DNA of 64,000 nt. Origin: Pseudofabraea citricarpa (lineage: Eukaryota > Ascomycota > Leotiomycetes > Helotiales > Dermateaceae). The position numbers and the translations under genes are program-made. Numbering within the stretch: the stretch's first letter is position 1; each line of letters starts with the position of its first letter. This document shows, piece by piece, positions 10,791 to 23,409 of the stretch. Location: contig JAPWGK010000002.1 of assembly GCA_029641185.1 (NCBI GenBank), forward strand, positions 1,550,001 to 1,614,000, written 5' to 3'. The notes beneath the pieces are model-generated. The model had not been told where the DNA came from and made no database searches. It worked only from the letters and a program-made list of their open reading frames with translations.

Positions 10791-12305
10791 TTATTCCTCC
10801 TTTGGGTCCTCGGTTTTCGCCTTCTTTGCGCTATCACTCTCCTCTGCATCGTCTTCGGCCTTTCGCTTGGAACTTGCCGTGCCATTGGTCGTTTTCTCAG
10901 AAGCTTCGGGTTCCAACGTCTTGTCTTTCTTGCGGCGGACAAGCCCACTCAGATCGTTGGCAGACTTTGTCGCTTCTTCAACTCTGGCTTTGGCTTCAGC
11001 AGGACTCTCACCCAAACTATCACCCAAGGCACCGCCGATAAGGCTATCTTTTAAAGCTTGTACGTCAACTGGCGCAGCTTGGAGTTCAGCGAGCTATGAG
11101 AACACACCGTTAGCACCTTCCAGCATCAAACTTGGGAAGAAACTTACTCTGCCTTCCATTTCAACAACTATTTCCTTGACATCGGTTATTTGAGCTCGGG
11201 TAATTTCATTATCATCTGGATTTGATGAGGACGCTAATTCGACTTCTTTAGCTTGGAGCTTGAGTTTCGTGCTTGTGATTGCAGCTTCCAGCTCCTTTGC
11301 AGCTTCTTCTCGCATCGACTTGTCAACTACACCCTCTTCTTTGATCGATGCGAACTCCAAGGCAAGTGACAGCTTGAAATGGGCCTCGGCGATAATCTCG
11401 TTCTCTTCGGTAAACAATGATTGTTTATGTGACAATGCGGCCTTGAAATCCGTGACAGCTCCATCAAATCTGCAAAGGATTAGATGATATTTAGGCTCTA
11501 ATATGAAGACCAACTTACTTTTCATTCTCCAAAGATATCTCGGCAAGTAGATCATGTGTATCCGCTAATCTTTCCTTGATATGCTTTGTCATGGGCGAGT
11601 CTCCAATCGCTTTGCCTTTGCTGTCTCCCTCCTCTGGTTCTTCCAATTTCTTCGTGAAAAGAACTCGCGCAAGATCCAGAACCTCGAATGCTGAGGCGAG
11701 GTCGTCATCCTCTTCTTCCTCACCCTCGCCTTCTTCAGCCTGTATAATCGTTAGTTTCCTCGGGTATCAATCGCACAATTTTTACTTACCTCCGCATCCT
11801 CATCGTCTGAATCCTCAAAGTTCTCATCTCCGGTGAATTGAAACAATGGCTTTTTTGCGTCAGCCTCGTCCTCCTTCTTCGTGGCTTCGGTTTGCTCCGC
11901 AATGATCGCGACACCTTCCTCAGCTACCCTGTCGTTTTCAGTTGTCGACGGAGTAGTTTCTGCCTTTGACTTCTTCGGCTTCGCTGCGCCATTGGATTTT
12001 TTCTTCTCGCCGCTAGCCCTGCCTCCTAGGACATCACTCTTGCTTTGGCCAACCTTGAATAGCGATCGTCCGTAGAGAAAAAGGATCTCAGCATTCTCGG
12101 GACTCATCTCGCCATTGAGCTCAGCTTGAAGTTCCGACGCGCGGGCATAAAGATCGGTAGCTTCCTCATAGTTCTTATGCGCATACTGAGCTGTACCTTT
12201 GGCGCAAAGATCTGCAAGAGATACTTTGACGGAGTTGAAGACCTCGGCGGCAGCTGCAGACTCCTCTGCAGATATTGGCGCAGGTTGCTCGGTAGTGTCG
12301 GCCAT
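10791..12305 (-). CDS. HIF1: NASP/Hif1/Sim3 family histone chaperone (SHNi-TPR)
   Basis: Exons on the minus strand are 11790-12305, 11519-11739, 11148-11469 and 10791-11093; all phases fit, giving 453 aa. The N-terminal TPR (LCAKGTAQYAHKNYEEATDL) is followed by PENAEILFLYGRSLF, then an acidic interruption (DENFEDSDDEDAE, EEGEGEEEEDDD), then TPRs with FEVLDLAR and DLLAEISLENEKFDGAVTDF. This interrupted-TPR arrangement defines the SHNi-TPR family, which binds histone H3-H4 and works in chromatin assembly. A helical coiled segment and a lysine-rich tail (SSKRKAEDD, KKAKTEDPKEE) act as a likely nuclear signal. The Met at 12305 (MADTTEQPAP) was chosen; an in-frame upstream frame exists to 12359 but lacks conserved character. 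It shares a divergent promoter with DPB2. Confidence 0.85.
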
Positions 12306-12387
12306 GGCTGTTGAAATAGATGAGTTTACCGGGTGAAGAATTGTAGGTTCGTTGCGCAAGGGAGAATTTAGAACAGGTTCCTAATTA

Positions 12388-12567
12388 ACGCGACTCTCAA
12401 TTGATGGTGGGAGATCAGCGGGGAGAGGTGGATGTAGATGGTAGATGGATTGCAACCAACAGCTCACTTTGCGACGGCGGCCGAGAGACCAGGTGAGGTG
12501 AGTGAGCTCGGATGTGCAGGGATTAACGCGACAAAATCAATTAGACGCGTCTCTCACCACGACGCGT
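12388..12567. promoter_or_regulatory. shared NASP-DPB2 promoter with MCB (ACGCGT) elements
   Basis: The start codons at 12305 (minus) and 12698 (plus) are 392 nt apart. Between them are two perfect MluI cell-cycle boxes, ACGCGT at 12545-12550 and 12562-12567, both inside GACGCGTC. There are also two near matches, ACGCGA at 12388-12393 and 12526-12531. MCB sites bind the MBF complex (Mbp1/Res-Swi6 in yeasts) and drive G1/S transcription of replication genes. A DNA polymerase subunit paired with a histone chaperone fits S-phase co-expression. The motifs are seen; MBF control is inferred. Confidence 0.7.
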
Positions 12568-12697
12568 CTTCCCCACATGCTGCATTGAGGTCGTCAAACA
12601 AAATACATGCCCAACTTGAGTTTTGTTGTTGTTGAGAGTCATCCCACAAGAAAAGCCCATTGCAGCGGCTTTGAAACCCTACAAGAATCCTTCCAAC

Positions 12698-15149
12698 ATG
12701 GACAAACCAGAAAAACCAGAAAAACCTCGGGCTGCTCCTATTTTTCGACAGCCTGCTACACCTGCACCGCTGAATCCAATTCCTTCGTCCTCACCAGCCT
12801 TTGGAACACCAGCGCATCCTATACGCCCTTTCAATGTTGTTGCACCAGTATCGAAGTCTACCATACTTCCAATAATACTTCCTCCAGCGACTTTGCGCCC
12901 GCTGGCCTTTCGGACCTTTACAAAAAAACACAGTCTGACGCTCACATCCTCAGCGCTTCAGGTTATAGCTACATTTATAGGCAGGCACTGTGGTACAGGA
13001 TGGCGAGAAGAAGGACTGGCAGAGAGGGTGCTGGAAGAAGTGGCAAAGAGCTGGAAAAATCGCAGTGGCGGCGTTATTGTGGAAGGGGAAGGCAGCGAAC
13101 TGAAGGATATTCTCAAAAATCTTGAAGGGAGCATGATTGGAGGTAGAGTTGTCACGGGCAAAGAATTGAGTCGGCAGAATAGCCTCAATCTGGGATCTTC
13201 ACAATTTTCAGAAGTGTCTGGTACAAGGTTAGGCCTACGGCCGGCTGGACTGAATCGCGAAGACAGTCAAGCAAGTTTTGGAATGTCCACTTTGGAAGTT
13301 GAAGATGAAGATGATGAGGAGGGGTTGAAGGATGCTAGGAAGTGGCTGAAAGTTATCGATGCCTTTGAGCAACCTCGACTCGTGTATAATGTGGGCAAGA
13401 AACATTTCGATAGGTTTGTAATGCAGACAGCGTACCAGATGATGCTCGCTAATACTTCGAACCAGGGATACAGCAAAACCTTCACTACTTCCGTCAGCAT
13501 CTCATAAAACTCAAGTATTTCGTAACCGGTACAACCTCATACACCAACGTTTGCTCCGAAACGAGTCCTTTCAGACGCCAGCATTTGAGACCTCCAAGGT
13601 AGCATCGCTAAAAAGGTCAACTTCCTCATTAGCCACCACTCAGCAATCCTATAAGCTCACGCCAATAGCAAATCTCCTGGGCCGTAATGGAAGCAACCAT
13701 ATGCTTCTTGGACTTCTTACAATTTCTCCAACCGGAACTTTAGCAATAAATGATCTGACAGGTAGTATAGCCCTAGACTTGTCTCACGCAAAACCTGTAC
13801 CAGAAGACGGGGCCTGGTTTGCTCCTGGAATGATTATTCTTGTCGATGGAGTCTACGAAGAAGATGACAACCATACTGGAGGACTCGGTATCAATGGTGG
13901 GGTTGGCGGAACAGTTGGTGGGAAATTTATTGGTTTCTTTATTGGGGGGCCTCCCTGCGAGAGGAGATCAGTGACGCTTGGTTTGACTGGCGTCAATGGT
14001 GAGGGAGATACAACAGCCGGTGGTGGGTTTGGGTGGGTAGATTTTCTAGGTGTGGGCAGCGAGCGAGCTGTTGGTTCTAAGATGCGAAAGCTAGAACAGA
14101 GATTACTAACAGAGTCTACAGAAGAGAATGATTCAGGTGGAAGAGGGCGTATGGTGGTTATTGGTGAGGTAAATCTTGACCAGCCAAGGACACTCCAAGC
14201 CTTAAAGAAACTACTCGGCCTGTATGCTGCCGAGGCAGAAGAAGACACGCCTATGACCTTTGTCTTCATGGGAAACTTTGTGCAGCACGCAGTCATGGCT
14301 CGTGGTGGTAGTGGCGGGAGTATAGAGTACAAAGAGTACTTCGATGCTTTGGCTTTAACACTCTCCGAATACCCAACACTTCTCCAAGCAGCAACATTTA
14401 TATTTGTGCCTGGCGATAATGATGGATGGGCGTCATCCTTTACAGCCGGAGCCGCAACACCACTACCTCGCAAGGGCATACCGGAAATCTTCACATCACG
14501 GATCAAACGTGCATTTGCATCTGCGAATGCGGAGGCCGAGAAGGAGAAGGGTCGGAAAACAGACGGAGAAGCGATTTGGACAAGTAATCCATCACGACTA
14601 TCACTTTTTGGACCGACGCATGAGATAATCCTCTTGCGGGATAACATGTCCGGACGTCTCAGGAGAACAGCGGTTAAATTCTCGTCGTCCAAGCCAAGCG
14701 ACGATGAAGAAGGCGATATACAAATGGAAGCCACTCCACCGCCCGACCCTGTGCCTGCATCTGCACAAACAGACATGGAAATTGATATCGATTCAGATGT
14801 GCAAGCTGCCGAGTCTCACATCGCAGAGCCAGTCGAAGACGCATTATCCAGCGATGTCCATATAGCAAGGAAGCTAGTCAAGACAATTTTAGATCAAGGA
14901 TACCTGTCACCGTTCGGCATGGCCATCAGACCCGTTCTTTGGGATTACGCGAGCGCGTTGCAAGTCTATCCCTTGCCGACAGCTATGGTGCTTGCGGATA
15001 CAGAAGCACCTGCTTTCTGCGTAACGTATGAGGGATGTCATGTTATGAATCCAGGCAGTCTGGTCGCGCCCGGCCGGAGAGGCGTAGCTCGATGGGTCGA
15101 GTATGATATACGAAAAAAGGTCGGGAAAGTTCGGGAGGCCTCATATTAA
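12698..15149 (+). CDS. DPB2: DNA polymerase epsilon subunit B (Dpb2)
   Basis: Exons 12698-13413 and 13466-15149 (52-nt intron, phase 2, branch GCTAAT) encode 799 aa. Splicing restores KKHFDRDTAKPSLLP and VFRNRYNLIHQRLLRNE, a conserved Dpb2 block, where the unspliced frame hits a stop. An N-terminal Pro/Lys-rich stretch (MDKPEKPEKP) leads to the helical N-terminal domain (RTFTKKHSLTLTSSALQVI). The C-terminal half is the OB-fold plus inactive calcineurin-like phosphoesterase domain: SGRRLRR-type contacts, FMGNFVQHA, FIFVPGDNDG, and near the end LPTAMVLADTEAPAFCVTYEG. Dpb2 is an essential non-catalytic subunit of the leading-strand polymerase and links it to CMG helicase (family knowledge). An acidic insert lies around residues 690-740. 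Confidence 0.92.
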
Positions 15150-15456
15150 TAAAAGTTCGACGTATGTACTTTATGACCGAGGGAGGGAAGGGATAAAGGC
15201 GTTCAGGCAAGGCATCGGGTTTGTTGGATACCTTGGGACGAGGTGGGTTTGGCATGTTGTTAATAGATAGTTAAGGTAGTCTAAACTAGAAGGCATATCA
15301 TACGAAAGGATCTATTAGTGTTGGTATATACTAATACTAATACAACGAGAGACTATCCATTACTCATGCACACAATGTACTCTTTACTGTTTATACACCC
15401 ATGCCCAGCTACCAGCGTTATGATCTACACTTCCAACCAAGCTGTTTGTGGGCAAG
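15150..15456. other. convergent 3' intergenic region, DPB2 and ArAE-like gene
   Basis: 307 nt between two stops. AT-rich in the centre (TATACTAATACTAATAC near 15325-15342). No gene is seen. Confidence 0.5.
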
Positions 15457-18400
15457 TCACTGTAACCTGATCAAATCCTCATCCATAACGCCAAAGAGCT
15501 CCTCGATCTCTTTCTCGACTTTCTTGAGCTCTTCGGCAAGTTGTCCCGTCACCAAAGCATAGGCATATAACAAAGCATAGTCTTCATCCTTAGCCACCAC
15601 TTTCCCTTCTTCTTCCAATGTAGCCGCCTCTTTTCTGTACTGGAATATTTTTGCAAGGAATCTATCTCTTGAAGTCTCTGCGCTTGGGAGCCCATCATTT
15701 ATTGGATATTCTAGTTTCATGGAACTCGCAAGAACTTGGTAGGTTAGTATGTAATATACATACAAGGCTTTTTTCACAACTTACCTGAAAACAAATGACT
15801 GATTCTAGAGCAAAGCTGGGCCCTCTCTTTTGCGGTGTACTCAAGGAGACTCCTTTCGCCGTCACTGACATTTGAATCCTTGTGCATTATAACATTCATG
15901 GCATGGAAAGCATCCAGCATCTTGGTGGTGGCTTCCATGACTCGACCATATTCTTTGGATCGAAAAGGCCCCCGCAACTCGAATTCGCTCATTGCCGAGC
16001 TTCGAAGTCCGTCCAGGCGTGAAACTACGTAAATTAGATGGGGTGTGCGAACTGGCAGAAAGCAACTTACCATATCCCTGGAGAGCAAATTCTTCCCGTA
16101 GATTCATATATGCATGCGAAGATTCGCCTTCTAGAAGCATTGATAACGGATCTCTTTTCCAGATGAGACCCATCCGTAGCCACAGGATGGATAGGCCCGT
16201 CTTGAATTTCTTTCTTGCGGAGATTGGCCATATAATTCTTGTGATTATTAAGCCCCAAATTATTCCTAGGAACACCGCGACCAGACGATGAAGTGCGATT
16301 TCAGTGATTATTGGATCCACGCCTCCTTCGTCAGAGTCGTCTTCACCTTCTCGTACAGATAAACTGTAAGCATACAGCACAGAGAGATTATAGGTCAAAA
16401 TCGTAAATCGTCCAAACGGTCCTTTGCCTGCGGCAACGATGAAATAGAAACAAATCAGGCTGAATATCCACGTGCAAAATATCAGAGCATAAGGGTTCCC
16501 CTGGCAAGTCAACCAGACAAAAATCGAAGCAAGTGCACCAAGAATAGTTCCTAGACAGATGTTAGCTGTGGCTTTCTGCGATCATTAGCCACTCACCTGT
16601 GAATCTAGCCCATCCAGTTGTGTTAGAGGCACCAACAGTCATGTTACAAACAAGCATGAATGATAACAAGCCCCACTCGCCCCTCCAGTGTTGATAAAAT
16701 GGCCGAGTGGCAGGTATGAAGGCCAAAGAGGCTACAAGGGCAGCACCGATGCCAACCTTGAGCGCGAAACGAACTACAAGAGAAATAATCAGTGAGGGTT
16801 CGAGAGAAATCAAGGCATATCAATCACTAACTATCATCTCGTCGCAAAAACCGGACGACGTGAAATACTTTGCGAAAAACTCGTTCTTTGATACCACCCT
16901 CTTGTGATTTGCCCTTCCAATGCGTAGACTCTTTCCTAATCATGAGTTCTGGTACATCTTTTGGAACGGCACTTGGATCTGGTTGCTGCTCGATGAGGGC
17001 CTCGGCTTCGGGGTCTAGTGAAGGCTTCCGAGTTTTGCCATGTTTCCAAAAGTGTAACCATTTCCATGAACGTCGATTGGGTCGCTCTGCCTCCTCTTTC
17101 AGCTCCTCCAAAATACCGAGGTATATCTGCATCTCTGTGGCAAAGTCCTGCAGACTAAAACTGAAATGACCGCAACTTGCGGCGACTTCTTCAAAGTCAG
17201 CCTCAATACTCTCAGGTCGGTCTTTCTCAAGGTCTTTGCTTTTATAGAGTTCTCGTAAGGCCTCAGCTCGGGCTTCGCTATACAGCTTCAGCGCCTCACT
17301 GAGACTCTGTCTAAACTGTTCATTGATTGCAATTTTGTAGTCGGGTCCTGGCCCAAAAGGCAGCTCTTGAAGAATCTCCGACAAGGTGTATGCTAGAGAC
17401 TTCATTGATGGACCTAGATGCATGATGAAGCGCGTGAAAATCTCAGAGGGAGTCTTTGCTGAAGGAGTCTTCATCCCTGCAGCACTACTATAGCTGTCGA
17501 TCCGTCTGAATTGTGATGTAGTTCGGTTGTCATCCCCACTGCTCTCTTCTGAAGCCTCGTCAATAGCAGTCAAGACTCCAAAGCGATCTGGCTTGTTCCT
17601 TGCTGTTGGCTCATCCTGGATTTCCGGTACGGCGAATCGTACATTGCCTGGAGTTATCGAACCGTTCCCGCTTTCCTTCAGTAAAGCAAATTGGGTGGTG
17701 GCAGCACTTCGTAACCCTCCAATTGATTGCTGTAATCTTCGCATACAGTTGACTAATTTATCTTCAAGTCTAAATGCTTCTTCAGTCCCAAGGACGTAGT
17801 GTTCAAGTTTGGCCTCCTTGAGGTTCTTGGTCAAAAGCGCGTGTGAAGACCTGTATCGCTTGAGGGCATCATTAAAGGCAGAGGACCTGAGATCCGTCTC
17901 AGAGCCACTCAGAAATCCTCTTGTAATTGTAGCCAACATATCTCCAAATGAATCTGTGGTCCTAATCATATTTTCCCGGAGTGCAGTCCTCGCCGAAACA
18001 GGGAAAACTAGCAAGTTTACTGCTGTGGTTGAGATAACACCCAGAATTGTCATTTTCAAAACCTGCACAATCTTGTTGTTTGAAAAAACGGCTGTCTGCA
18101 CTGCATTCTCTTTGGTCAAGACAGTTATGATGGCCAAACTCGTAAGACTACATGCCACACTGACTAGTGGCGTGTTGAACTTCACCTTTGTCCAGCCTAC
18201 AAACCCAAGACCTCCTCCACAGAAGACTACGAGAACAAGGACATAGCCAAGCTCAATCAAGTCTAGTTGACTTTCACATACGACTGATACGGCCATGGAA
18301 GATATGCAGATGAAGGCAGCATAGATGAACGCGCCCCACGCTAGCATATCCCCCTCGATCATTGAACCCATCGACCTTCCTGGATGAAAGTAAACGGTAA

Positions 18401-18907
18401 TCGTTGCGACCATGTGTTTCCCATCATTATGTTCTCCAAGCCAGGATGAGAGAAATGGAAGGAAGGTCGCCATGCTACCAAGCAAATATGCCAGGGAACA
18501 CTTGAAAATGGCTCTACCAGTTGGACTCTTTGCCCATTTCCAGAACTCTTTCAGAGCTTGCTTTGTATTATCCACGGTTGTGCGAAAGGTCCCCGCTTGC
18601 GAGTTCTCGCGCCGGAGTGGAAGATGGTCACCTTCTCCAGAGTTTGTACGGGCAGGGCCATCGTAGAAGGCAGGGTTTCGAAGAGTGATTTGGCGACGGA
18701 CTCGCTCGCCCGTGCCCGGTAGAATGAATGTGCCATTCTTCAGTTTCTGTAATACGAGGGCATATTAGTCAGAAGCTGGTTCTCTGGTTCTCTGGTTCTG
18801 GTCTTGTGGGGGAGCCAAGGACGAGACCAAGGACTTACTCTTTTTGTACGAGAGCCTTTGCGATGCGCCGGTGGTGCTGGACCGCTTGTAGCTGACGGCG
18901 AGCTCAT
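15457..18907 (-). CDS. ArAE/FUSC-type multipass membrane protein (putative ER transporter, DUF2421 type)
   Basis: Six exons on the minus strand: 18839-18907, 16832-18746, 16597-16773, 16071-16550, 15785-16024 and 15457-15734. They give 1052 aa and every junction is in phase. The N-terminal half has about six membrane segments (AIFKCSLAYLLGSMATFLPF, MLAWGAFIYAAFICISSMAVS, LGYVLVLVVFCGGGLGFVGW, VSVACSLTSLAIITVL, LKMTILGVISTTAVNLLVFP), then a long cytosolic helical region with Ser-rich loops. A second membrane block follows (VGIGAALVASLAFIPATRPF, WGLLSFMLVCNMTVGASN, ILGALASIFVWLTC, LIFCTWIFSLICFYFIVAAG, RLVAVFLGIIWGLIITRIIWP). This twice-six architecture and WPxSAR motif match fungal proteins labelled ArAE_2/FUSC or brefeldin-A-sensitivity related. 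Substrate is unknown; aromatic-acid export is only an analogy. Confidence 0.85.
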
Positions 18908-19486
18908 TATGCTCTCAGCATAGTCACTCCGGATCTTGCGCGCGATCACTGTAGGTTGGCAGATGGTAGTTGACTTGTCCACAAGTCGTCATTCCTCAGC
19001 TTAGTCGAGATGCGCTGAGCTACCGTACCCGTGCCGTACCCCAGATTCAGATATTTGCCCAGCCATCCACCATCTCGCTTCAGCGGTTGATGCCGGTTCC
19101 CTCACCGCCCAACCAACCCCCTGGCTCTCGTCGTCACATCTACAGGGCATGCTACAGACTGCAGGGTCTTTCACTTTCACTTCATTCACACCTACATACG
19201 TTGTATCCTATCCCCATGTCCATGCCATGCCATTCCATCACCTGAACAAATGCTTATCCTCGCATCTTTAGGGAGCAGCCGCAGAGAACACAACAAACCA
19301 GAGGACAGCAATGTGAAACAAGGAATGACCAACATCTTCAGCTATTATCAGCATGTCTACGAGTACTTGCTTTTCCTATTTCCTAGCGCCGTGATGACGA
19401 ATACGCTGTTGCTCGGATTCTATGTACTCAGGAAAGCAGGTATTCTTCGTTGCCTATATGCATCAATCGCTATACAGTCCTCACGC
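18908..19486. other. spacer: ArAE-like promoter and AIP1 3' end
   Basis: Both flanking genes are on the minus strand, so this holds the promoter of the ArAE-like gene and the AIP1 3' UTR. No convincing coding region. Confidence 0.5.
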
Positions 19487-21371
19487 TTATTCGAGTCCAG
19501 AGACCGCCCAGATCTTGATTGCAGCATCACCTCCAGTAGATGCAACAGCCTGGCTGCCTTGGACCCAGCACACCCCATTGACGCCGTCTTTATGCGCGTT
19601 GGGAGCCTTGACTCGCTTTCCTGGTTTGGCAAGACTCCAGACAAAAACGTTGGTGTCCAGGCTGCCACTCACTGCATGAGTTCCCTCCTCGTTCCACGCA
19701 ATACTTGTCACCCGAGCAGTGTGTGCAGACCAACGATCCGTCTTGATCTCCCAATCGCTTGTGTTATATACGAATATCTTTCCAGATGAATTGCCTGCAG
19801 CCAGAAGAGAACCACTTGGTGTGAAAGCCAAAGCCGTGATTTGCGCGGTAGAGTTTGTCAGCTTCTCCTTGGGAGATAGCTTGTTGCTCGAATCCACCGT
19901 GTAGATGTGAACAGCATTTGTCTCGTCACCTACAGCGACCAGTGACCCAGATGCCGCAATAGATGTTGGTGAGAAGTTCTTGATTGCAACTTGATCAACC
20001 AGGCTGTCTTTTGAAAATACGTCAATACCTGATGCTGTAGCGACAAATACTCGTCCATCTGCATTTGCAATGCCTTTGGGTTGAGCTGACAATTTCGTGG
20101 CTTCACCAACAAAGGTGTTGCCTGTTGTATCGGCAATCCGTAGGGTATCGTCCCATGCAACACTGTATGCTCTATCTGCGGTATTCGTAAAGCCAGAGAC
20201 TTGATTGGTATGGCTAGAGCCTTCAACAGCAGAGCCAATTCCAGTTGCAACATCCCATGAACAGACACGGCCTTCAAAACTCCCTGTCCAAAATGTTTGG
20301 CTCGACCCTGAGGTGTTGGAACCAAGAGCAGTAATGCTTCTGTTATGGCCCTGAACAATCTTGGTAGGAGTCTGACTTCCTTCAACAAGGTAGTTTAGGT
20401 CTCCGCCCAGATTCAAGCTGATGATGAGGCCATCACTTCTCCCTGCAGGCCATACAACCCCAACCTGCTGATCCGCAATACTGATATTGCCCTCGCCTCC
20501 GAATCGCCAAGTTTGTACTGCCTTGCCGGATTCGACATCCCAAAGCTTGACAGTTTGGTCGGCGCTGGCTGTGACAAAGCGCTTGGAATCAGGGGACCAT
20601 GAGACACTAAAAATGCTTCCCTTGTGTTCTCCTTCACCAATCTGCACCGTAGCCTCGCCAGTCTTACCATCATAAAGTTGGATTCTGCGATCAGCCCCTA
20701 CACTAACAAGATGATTGCCATCGGGTGAAAAAGCAACACCATATACATAGCCCTTGTGCAAGCCACCAATCTTGTTTTGATACTTAAAAGGAGCTCCATG
20801 CAAAAAGACCATGCTGCTATCATCACTTCCAGTAGATGCTCGCAATGGACGTTGTTGGCGTATCGACACACTGTTGATAATGGAAGAATGACCACTTATT
20901 TCTCCCACCGAATTTCCACTGTCGGCCGTGATGCAGTGACCAAAACGCTCTCGCCCGTCTCCTACAGCAATCAAGCGCTGCGAGTCCCCGTCCCACGCCA
21001 GGTCGTTGATTCTCCCAGAGATAATATGATATTCGCCCTTCGTATTGACACCTTCCACAGCATCCCAGACCTTTACAGCGCCGGAAACATCTCCTGACGC
21101 AACATAGTATCCGCTGGGGGAGAATCGTGCTACGGTTGTCTGGGCGGTATGTGTGGTGTATTGTTTGCTGATAGAAGGGTCGTCAATTGACCGCAGGAAG
21201 ATCGACTTTCCAGACTATACATAGTCAGCGCCGTGTTCAGCAGCTCTTGAAAGATCCCCTACTCACCGCATAAGCAATTCGCTCTCCTTTAGGATCGGTA
21301 GAAAGCTGTGTAGGTCGGCCACGTTCGGTGCCCGGAGAGGCCGCGAGAATTTTGTTACTGACGATCGACAT
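19487..21371 (-). CDS. AIP1: actin-interacting protein 1, WD40 repeat (AIP1/WDR1)
   Basis: Exons on the minus strand are 21267-21371 and 19487-21214 (52-nt intron, phase 0), giving 610 aa, the usual size for Aip1. The start MSIVSNKILAASPGTERGRP and following STDPKGERIAYASGKSIFLR are typical of fungal Aip1. Many WD repeats are visible, for example TTVARFSPSGYYVASGD, VYGVAFSPDGNHLVSVGADR, IFSVSWSPDSKRFVTASADQ with KLWDVESG, ITALAFTPSGSLLAAGNSSG, VTSIAWNEEGTHAVSGSLDT and GVNGVCWVQGSQAVASTGGD. The family forms two seven-bladed propellers and works with cofilin to disassemble actin filaments at cortical patches. It ends IKIWAVSGLE. I see no anomaly. Confidence 0.95.
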
Positions 21372-21854
21372 TCTGGAAGTGCTCGTTGAACATCAAGTTT
21401 CTGTTTGGTCTTACGGTTTTATAGTGCTTGGTGAGTGCGAAAGTGCGTTGCGGGCAGACGAGGAGTGAATGCATGGAGGGGTTATCGCAGCCTGCTGAAA
21501 CCGAGTGCTGACGCAAGGCGAGGCTGAAGACTTGGCAATATAAAAATAACAGAAGTAGAGAAATGCAAAGGTGCATTAGGCACCGACAAATTCTTCTCAT
21601 GTTGTAAGTTTCTGATTACATCTACTTTGTCAAGAAATCTTACAATCAATCCTTGGGTATCGTTCAGCTACAAAATTCCGACCACCATGCGCCTCTGCTC
21701 CATCTCCTCCCTTTGATATCCGGCGCTATATGTTGTACATCGAGTAAACTTCCCCGACTCCTGAATACCATGCAATGCCGTGTAGAGAAAAATGGAATAA
21801 CCCAACGCCGTGGAATGCCCTACCATGAGCCAATTGTCGTCCCAACTTTTAAGA
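21372..21854. other. spacer: AIP1 promoter and HFI1 3' end
   Basis: Both flanking genes are on the minus strand. The 483 nt should hold the AIP1 promoter and leader and the HFI1 3' UTR. No gene is recognised. Confidence 0.5.
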
Positions 21855-23409
21855 TCAAACGGCTAGACAGGAGTCCAGCAGACTGTCTAATGCTGCTCGA
21901 TCAGGAGATGCGGCGCCTTCCCAACCCCATTCACCGTCCAGCTCTTCATCCACGTCCATGTGGCTCCCGTTGCCATTGGTACCGTTCATCATAGGACCGT
22001 TCATACCGCCCATTTCTACGTCTTCGTCCGGAGCCGATCTATGTTTATGAGTTTCGGGCCAGGAATACTCGTTCCAACCTTCAAGTTCACCCTCACGATA
22101 CCCAGTCATGATTTGCTGGACTACTGTTGGCATCTGACCAAGTCCACAATCACCCATCTCGAGAGCTGTTCGTACATCAGCCATGCCAAGAGGACCACGC
22201 TCGCTGGCTACTTTAGCCTCGACCGGTAGGAGCCCATTCTTGTCCCTTTGGATTTCTCCGTTAAGCCAACCTTCTTCTTCTCTCTCCAGCTGACCTCGAT
22301 ACCTGTGGGTCTGGATCCAATTAGCGCCACCTCCTGTACCAGCACTTCCTGTCGTTCCAGGACCATTACTCCGAGTCTTGCTGAAGATCGAAGAGAGAAC
22401 CTCTTTGATGTAAGTCTCTGTCGCAACGGACATGAAATAAGCAGCGTCTGGCACGTGGCCAGATTGAAGTCCCGTCTCATAACAAATGGGTAGCATCCGT
22501 GACTCAATAGTGGACATGTCAGGAAACTCGCCGGATTCGGACGCCAGCGGCTGTGCATATCTTTTACGAATCTCAATATCCCAATCTATTGAGGTTAGTG
22601 AATTACTTAAAAGTTCAGCTGTAGAACGCACTTGTCTTGTTGAGGCCACCAGCACTCGCAGGCACAGATTCTGCAGGCTTTGCCTGTCGTGATCTTCGAT
22701 GCTCTCCAAATATACCAGAGAGGTCGGCATAAGGATCGTACTAAGACACAAAAGTCAGCATTACGATGATTCTTGTTTCTCGCGGTAAGTCGCTTGTGTC
22801 CCACCTCGTTTGTGGCCAAGTCCTTTACTCGCCGTCGATCTCGACTCGGTAATTGCATAACCTCCTGCTTGAGTCTTTGTTCTGCAGCATCTCCGCTAAC
22901 TGGCTTACTCCCAGCCCCAGATGTAGGTGTCTCATTCGCACTGACAAATGGCGCAAGGCCATGATCAGGCATATCGCGTGTGACATTTCCAAAGATGCCA
23001 GCAATGAGTTTGTTGTGGGCATGCTCTATGTCGCCCGAGGCTGTAACGATAAACTTATCAATGCGCGTAGATAGTTCAGCTTGGTTCAATTGGCCTGTAG
23101 TTTTTAAGAGTTAGAATTAATCAATGCGCATTTTCAATCTCTTGTTCCTCTGCAAAGGCGCAAAAACTAGGATATATACGAACCCATTACAAACAGGCTT
23201 ATGGACTCCTTGTATGCCCCCCAATGCTCCCCCACGGCATCTTTAAGTGCTTTGTATAATGGCTCTAGATCGATACGCGGAGGCAGTTGGCTGGACTTCA
23301 CCACCTTGGGCAGCACAGGGGCAGATGCGCTGAGGGACTTTGGAGGCAAGATGGGAGTCGTTGAAATGCCAGCAGGCCGGCTCAGAGCCGCTGGATCGAT
23401 GTCTGGCAT
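21855..23409 (-). CDS. HFI1: SAGA complex core subunit Hfi1/Ada1 (SAGA-Tad1 domain)
   Basis: Exons on the minus strand are 23184-23409, 22805-23094, 22632-22740 and 21855-22585, phases 1, 0 and 1, giving 451 aa. The SAGA-Tad1 domain starts near residue 38 with [19 protein letters not shown], then [19 protein letters not shown] and [20 protein letters not shown] middle segment [18 protein letters not shown] leads to [20 protein letters not shown], which is typical of fungal Ada1, and a histone-fold-like region ([33 protein letters not shown]). Hfi1 pairs with Taf12 and helps hold SAGA together for transcription activation. The start Met at 23409 ([11 protein letters not shown]) is the first ATG in frame. 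It is divergent from SPC98, with 343 nt between the starts. Confidence 0.87.

Noticed and set aside
13853..14776. 307-codon antisense open frame across DPB2
   Set aside because: It is a mirror of the well-supported DPB2 coding sequence, with low-complexity Ser/Pro content and no domain.
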